Below, piece by piece: positions 62,513-64,000 of a DNA stretch of 64,000 nt. Below the pieces are notes generated by a model. That model saw nothing but the letters and a program-made list of their open reading frames with translations. It ran no database searches and was not told where the DNA came from. A program made the translations under genes and the position numbers. The first letter of the stretch is position 1, and each line of letters opens with the position of its first letter. The stretch spans positions 2,666,001 to 2,730,000 of the forward strand of contig NZ_BHGK01000001.1 of the NCBI RefSeq assembly GCF_003574295.1, read 5' to 3'. This DNA comes from Mediterraneibacter butyricigenes. GTDB lineage: Bacteria; Bacillota; Clostridia; Lachnospirales; Lachnospiraceae.

Positions 62513-62540
62513 TTGTATTTCCGTAGAAATCCGATATAAT
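62513..62540 (+). promoter_or_regulatory. Promoter of the mrp gene
   Basis: TTGTAT (62513-62518), 16 bases, TATAAT (62535-62540). The leader that follows has a hairpin pairing TGCCTCGGA with TCCGGGGCA (about 62565-62616). Confidence 0.65.
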
Positions 62541-62645
62541 AAGTAATAGAAGTGTTTAGAAAAATGCCTCGGAAGCAGCAAAAACCGGGAACGGAAAAGA
62601 GATGCATCCGGGGCAATAGGTGTATATAAGGAGAATCAAAGAATC

Positions 62646-63473
62646 ATGTCAGAACAATGTTCAAAAGAATCATGCGCAGGATGCGCGCAGGCTGGAAGTT
62701 GTTCCAGCCAGAAACCAGCTGATCTGAAAGAACCGGCCAATCCCTATTCCTGCGTCCGTAAAGTGATCGGAGTTGTCAGTGGAAAAGGCGGTGTGGGCAA
62801 GTCCATGGTAACGGCTTCCCTTGCGAGACAGCTTCGCAAACAGGGATATACAGTAGGTATTCTGGATGCGGATATTACTGGACCGTCGATCCCGAAGATG
62901 TATGGCTTACATGAACGGGCACTGGGAGCAGAAGAAGGAATCTATCCTTGTGTGGCAGAGGACGGGACCAAGATCATGTCCATCAACCTGATGCTGGAGA
63001 ATGAAGAAGATCCGGTGATCTGGAGAGGCCCGGTTATCGCAGGTGTGGTCAAACAGTTCTGGACAGATGTGATGTGGGGAGATCTGGATGTGTTGCTTGT
63101 AGATATGCCGCCGGGAACCGGTGACGTTCCGCTGACTGTATTCCAGTCCCTTCCGGTGGATGGAACTGTGATCGTGACATCGCCGCAGGATCTGGTCAGA
63201 ATGATCGTGAAGAAGGCATATTCCATGGCAAAACAGATGAATATTCCGGTACTCGGTCTGGTGGAAAATTACAGTTATCTGGTCTGTCCGGATTGCGGAA
63301 AGAAGATCGAAGTCTTCGGTCACAGCCATATCGATGAGATTGCGGCAGAACTTGGAACGGAAGTTTTAGGAAAAATTCCGATTGATCAGACTCTGGCGGA
63401 GGCAGTAGAGAACGAACAGTTCTACAATGTGGAGAACCCGTATCTGGATGAAATCGTGGATAAAATTTTATAA
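62646..63473 (+). CDS. mrp: Mrp/ApbC/NBP35-type Fe-S cluster carrier ATPase
   Basis: This 275-residue P-loop protein of the deviant Walker A class is thought to carry and deliver Fe-S clusters. VVSGKGGVGKSMVTASLARQ (residues about 40-59) is the deviant Walker A; DADITGPSIPKMYGL and VDMPPGTGDVPLT follow. The N-terminus is Cys-rich (CSKESCAGCAQAGSC), like NBP35 proteins that bind an N-terminal 4Fe-4S, and a CxxC (CPDCGKK, around 217) probably bridges the dimer cluster. It supports the many Fe-S enzymes encoded here. Confidence 0.95.
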   Translation: MSEQCSKESCAGCAQAGSCSSQKPADLKEPANPYSCVRKVIGVVSGKGGVGKSMVTASLARQLRKQGYTVGILDADITGPSIPKMYGLHERALGAEEGIYPCVAEDGTKIMSINLMLENEEDPVIWRGPVIAGVVKQFWTDVMWGDLDVLLVDMPPGTGDVPLTVFQSLPVDGTVIVTSPQDLVRMIVKKAYSMAKQMNIPVLGLVENYSYLVCPDCGKKIEVFGHSHIDEIAAELGTEVLGKIPIDQTLAEAVENEQFYNVENPYLDEIVDKIL

Positions 63474-63560
63474 GCAGGGATAAAAAGTTATTTCGAACAT
63501 ACAGAGCGAAACACGTATGATAGGAATAACAGAAGCTATTTGAAAAAGTATATAAAGAAA

Positions 63561-63625
63561 ACTTATATAGGTTCATAATCGGATGAACGTCTCTACCAGT
63601 TGCCGGAAACAACTGACTATAAGAT
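63561..63625 (+). promoter_or_regulatory. Purine (guanine-type) riboswitch aptamer
   Basis: P1 is CTTATA/TATAAG. P2 is GGTTCAT/ATGAACG with loop AATCGG, whose GG can pair with the CC of the P3 loop CCGGAAA. The J2/3 core is GTCTCTACC, and P3 is AGTTG/CAACT. J3/1 reads GACTAT; its C at the specificity position indicates guanine or hypoxanthine, not adenine. Loops differ slightly from the common GTTTCTACC and CCGTAAA. The next gene encodes a guanine-deaminase-like protein, which fits. Confidence 0.88.
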
Positions 63626-63751
63626 TTCTGAGAAAATCCTGCAGGACTTCTCTGTCGGGGAAGTCCCGGGGAACTCTGCAAAGTTCTAAAGAGAATGTGG
63701 TACAGGAGTTTTAAGAAAAGTTTCAGGGTAGAAAGGAGATGTCTGAAGAGT
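63626..63751 (+). other. Expression platform between riboswitch and guaD
   Basis: GGACTTC-tctgtcggg-GAAGTCC (about 63653-63677) and GAACT-ctgcaa-AGTTC hairpins follow the aptamer. No strong T run follows, so the control mode (termination or translation) is not clear from sequence. Confidence 0.45.
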
Positions 63752-64000
63752 ATGGGACCTAATTTTATTTTAAAGGGAAATATCTGTTACTGTGAGACAC
63801 CGGAAAGATTCACGATTGTAGAGCATGGGGTGCTGGTCTGTAAGGAAGGACTGGTGGAAGGTGTCTATCAGGAAATACCGGAAGCATTTGCTGACTTTGA
63901 GGTGAGAGATGCCGGGGAGAAGCTGATCATTCCGGGACTGGTGGATCTGCATCTTCATGCGCCGCAGTATACCTTCCGTGCAACACATATGGATCTGGAG
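63752..64000 (+). CDS. guaD: Guanine deaminase-like amidohydrolase, N-terminal part (cut by window end)
   Basis: Only the first 83 codons are present. They show the amidohydrolase N-terminal beta domain (NFILKGNICYCETPERFTIV, residues about 3-22) and the metal-binding HxH strand IIPGLVDLHLHAPQYTF (around 61-77). HAPQY is characteristic of guanine deaminase, which turns guanine into xanthine and ammonia. The guanine-type riboswitch upstream supports the call. The Shine-Dalgarno AAAGGAG lies 13 bases before ATG 63752, wider than usual; no better in-frame start is seen. Confidence 0.82.
   Translation, partial: MGPNFILKGNICYCETPERFTIVEHGVLVCKEGLVEGVYQEIPEAFADFEVRDAGEKLIIPGLVDLHLHAPQYTFRATHMDLE

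Overview
The window looks like chromosome of a gut-type anaerobic Firmicute, most likely a member of the Lachnospiraceae (Clostridia). That is an inference from moderate-to-low GC, strong AGGAGG-type ribosome binding sites, a T-box leader, a clostridial [FeFe]-hydrogenase, a CIRCE-controlled hrcA-grpE-dnaK-dnaJ operon placed after lepA-hemW, and an argCJBD cluster using the ArgJ acetyl cycle. I do not assign a genus. No rRNA, CRISPR array, IS element or prophage was seen. The window ends inside a gene (guaD).

Layout. 0.2-3.7 kb: two sodium symporters (NSS family, PutP) around a tRNA-Gly(TCC). 3.7-8.3 kb: a T-box leader, aspS, then proline biosynthesis (proB, proA). 8.4-15.3 kb: a MATE exporter, an ArgR-type operator/promoter, argC-GNAT-argJ-argB-argD, and a small DMT transporter whose start region lies inside a terminator-like hairpin. 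15.4-24.6 kb: competence-type DNA uptake genes (comEA, comEC) flanking a PhoB-type response regulator, a histidine kinase and a GerMN lipoprotein, then a CdaR-type regulator and glycerate kinase. 24.7-27.2 kb (minus): a large membrane-anchored Cys-rich repeat protein. 27.3-30.3 kb: an ABC importer (binding protein, permease, ATPase).

30.6-34.2 kb: a two-gene operon of a GltD/NuoF-like flavoprotein and a complete [FeFe]-hydrogenase. 34.4-46.2 kb is the most unusual region: a divergent LysR regulator faces a stand-alone MdcA-type CoA transferase, a CoA-acylating aldehyde dehydrogenase, a TIM-barrel isomerase, a D-2-hydroxyacid dehydrogenase, a histidine phosphatase, an IlvD-type dehydratase, a MatC-like carboxylate transporter, a beta-carbonic anhydrase and an aldo/keto reductase. 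Malonate decarboxylase subunits other than MdcA are absent. The set could take up a malonate-like diacid (tartronate fits best), activate it to a CoA thioester, reduce it to the semialdehyde and pass it through hydroxypyruvate to glycerate; this is a hypothesis.

46.4-55.7 kb: housekeeping genes holA, lepA, hemW, then the HrcA-controlled heat-shock operon. 55.7-61.2 kb: a LiaRS/DesKR-type two-component system on the minus strand, divergent from an ABC exporter of one ATPase and two ABC-2 permeases. 61.2-64 kb: an iron-containing alcohol dehydrogenase, an Mrp/ApbC Fe-S carrier ATPase, and a guanine-type purine riboswitch upstream of a guanine-deaminase-like gene cut by the window edge.
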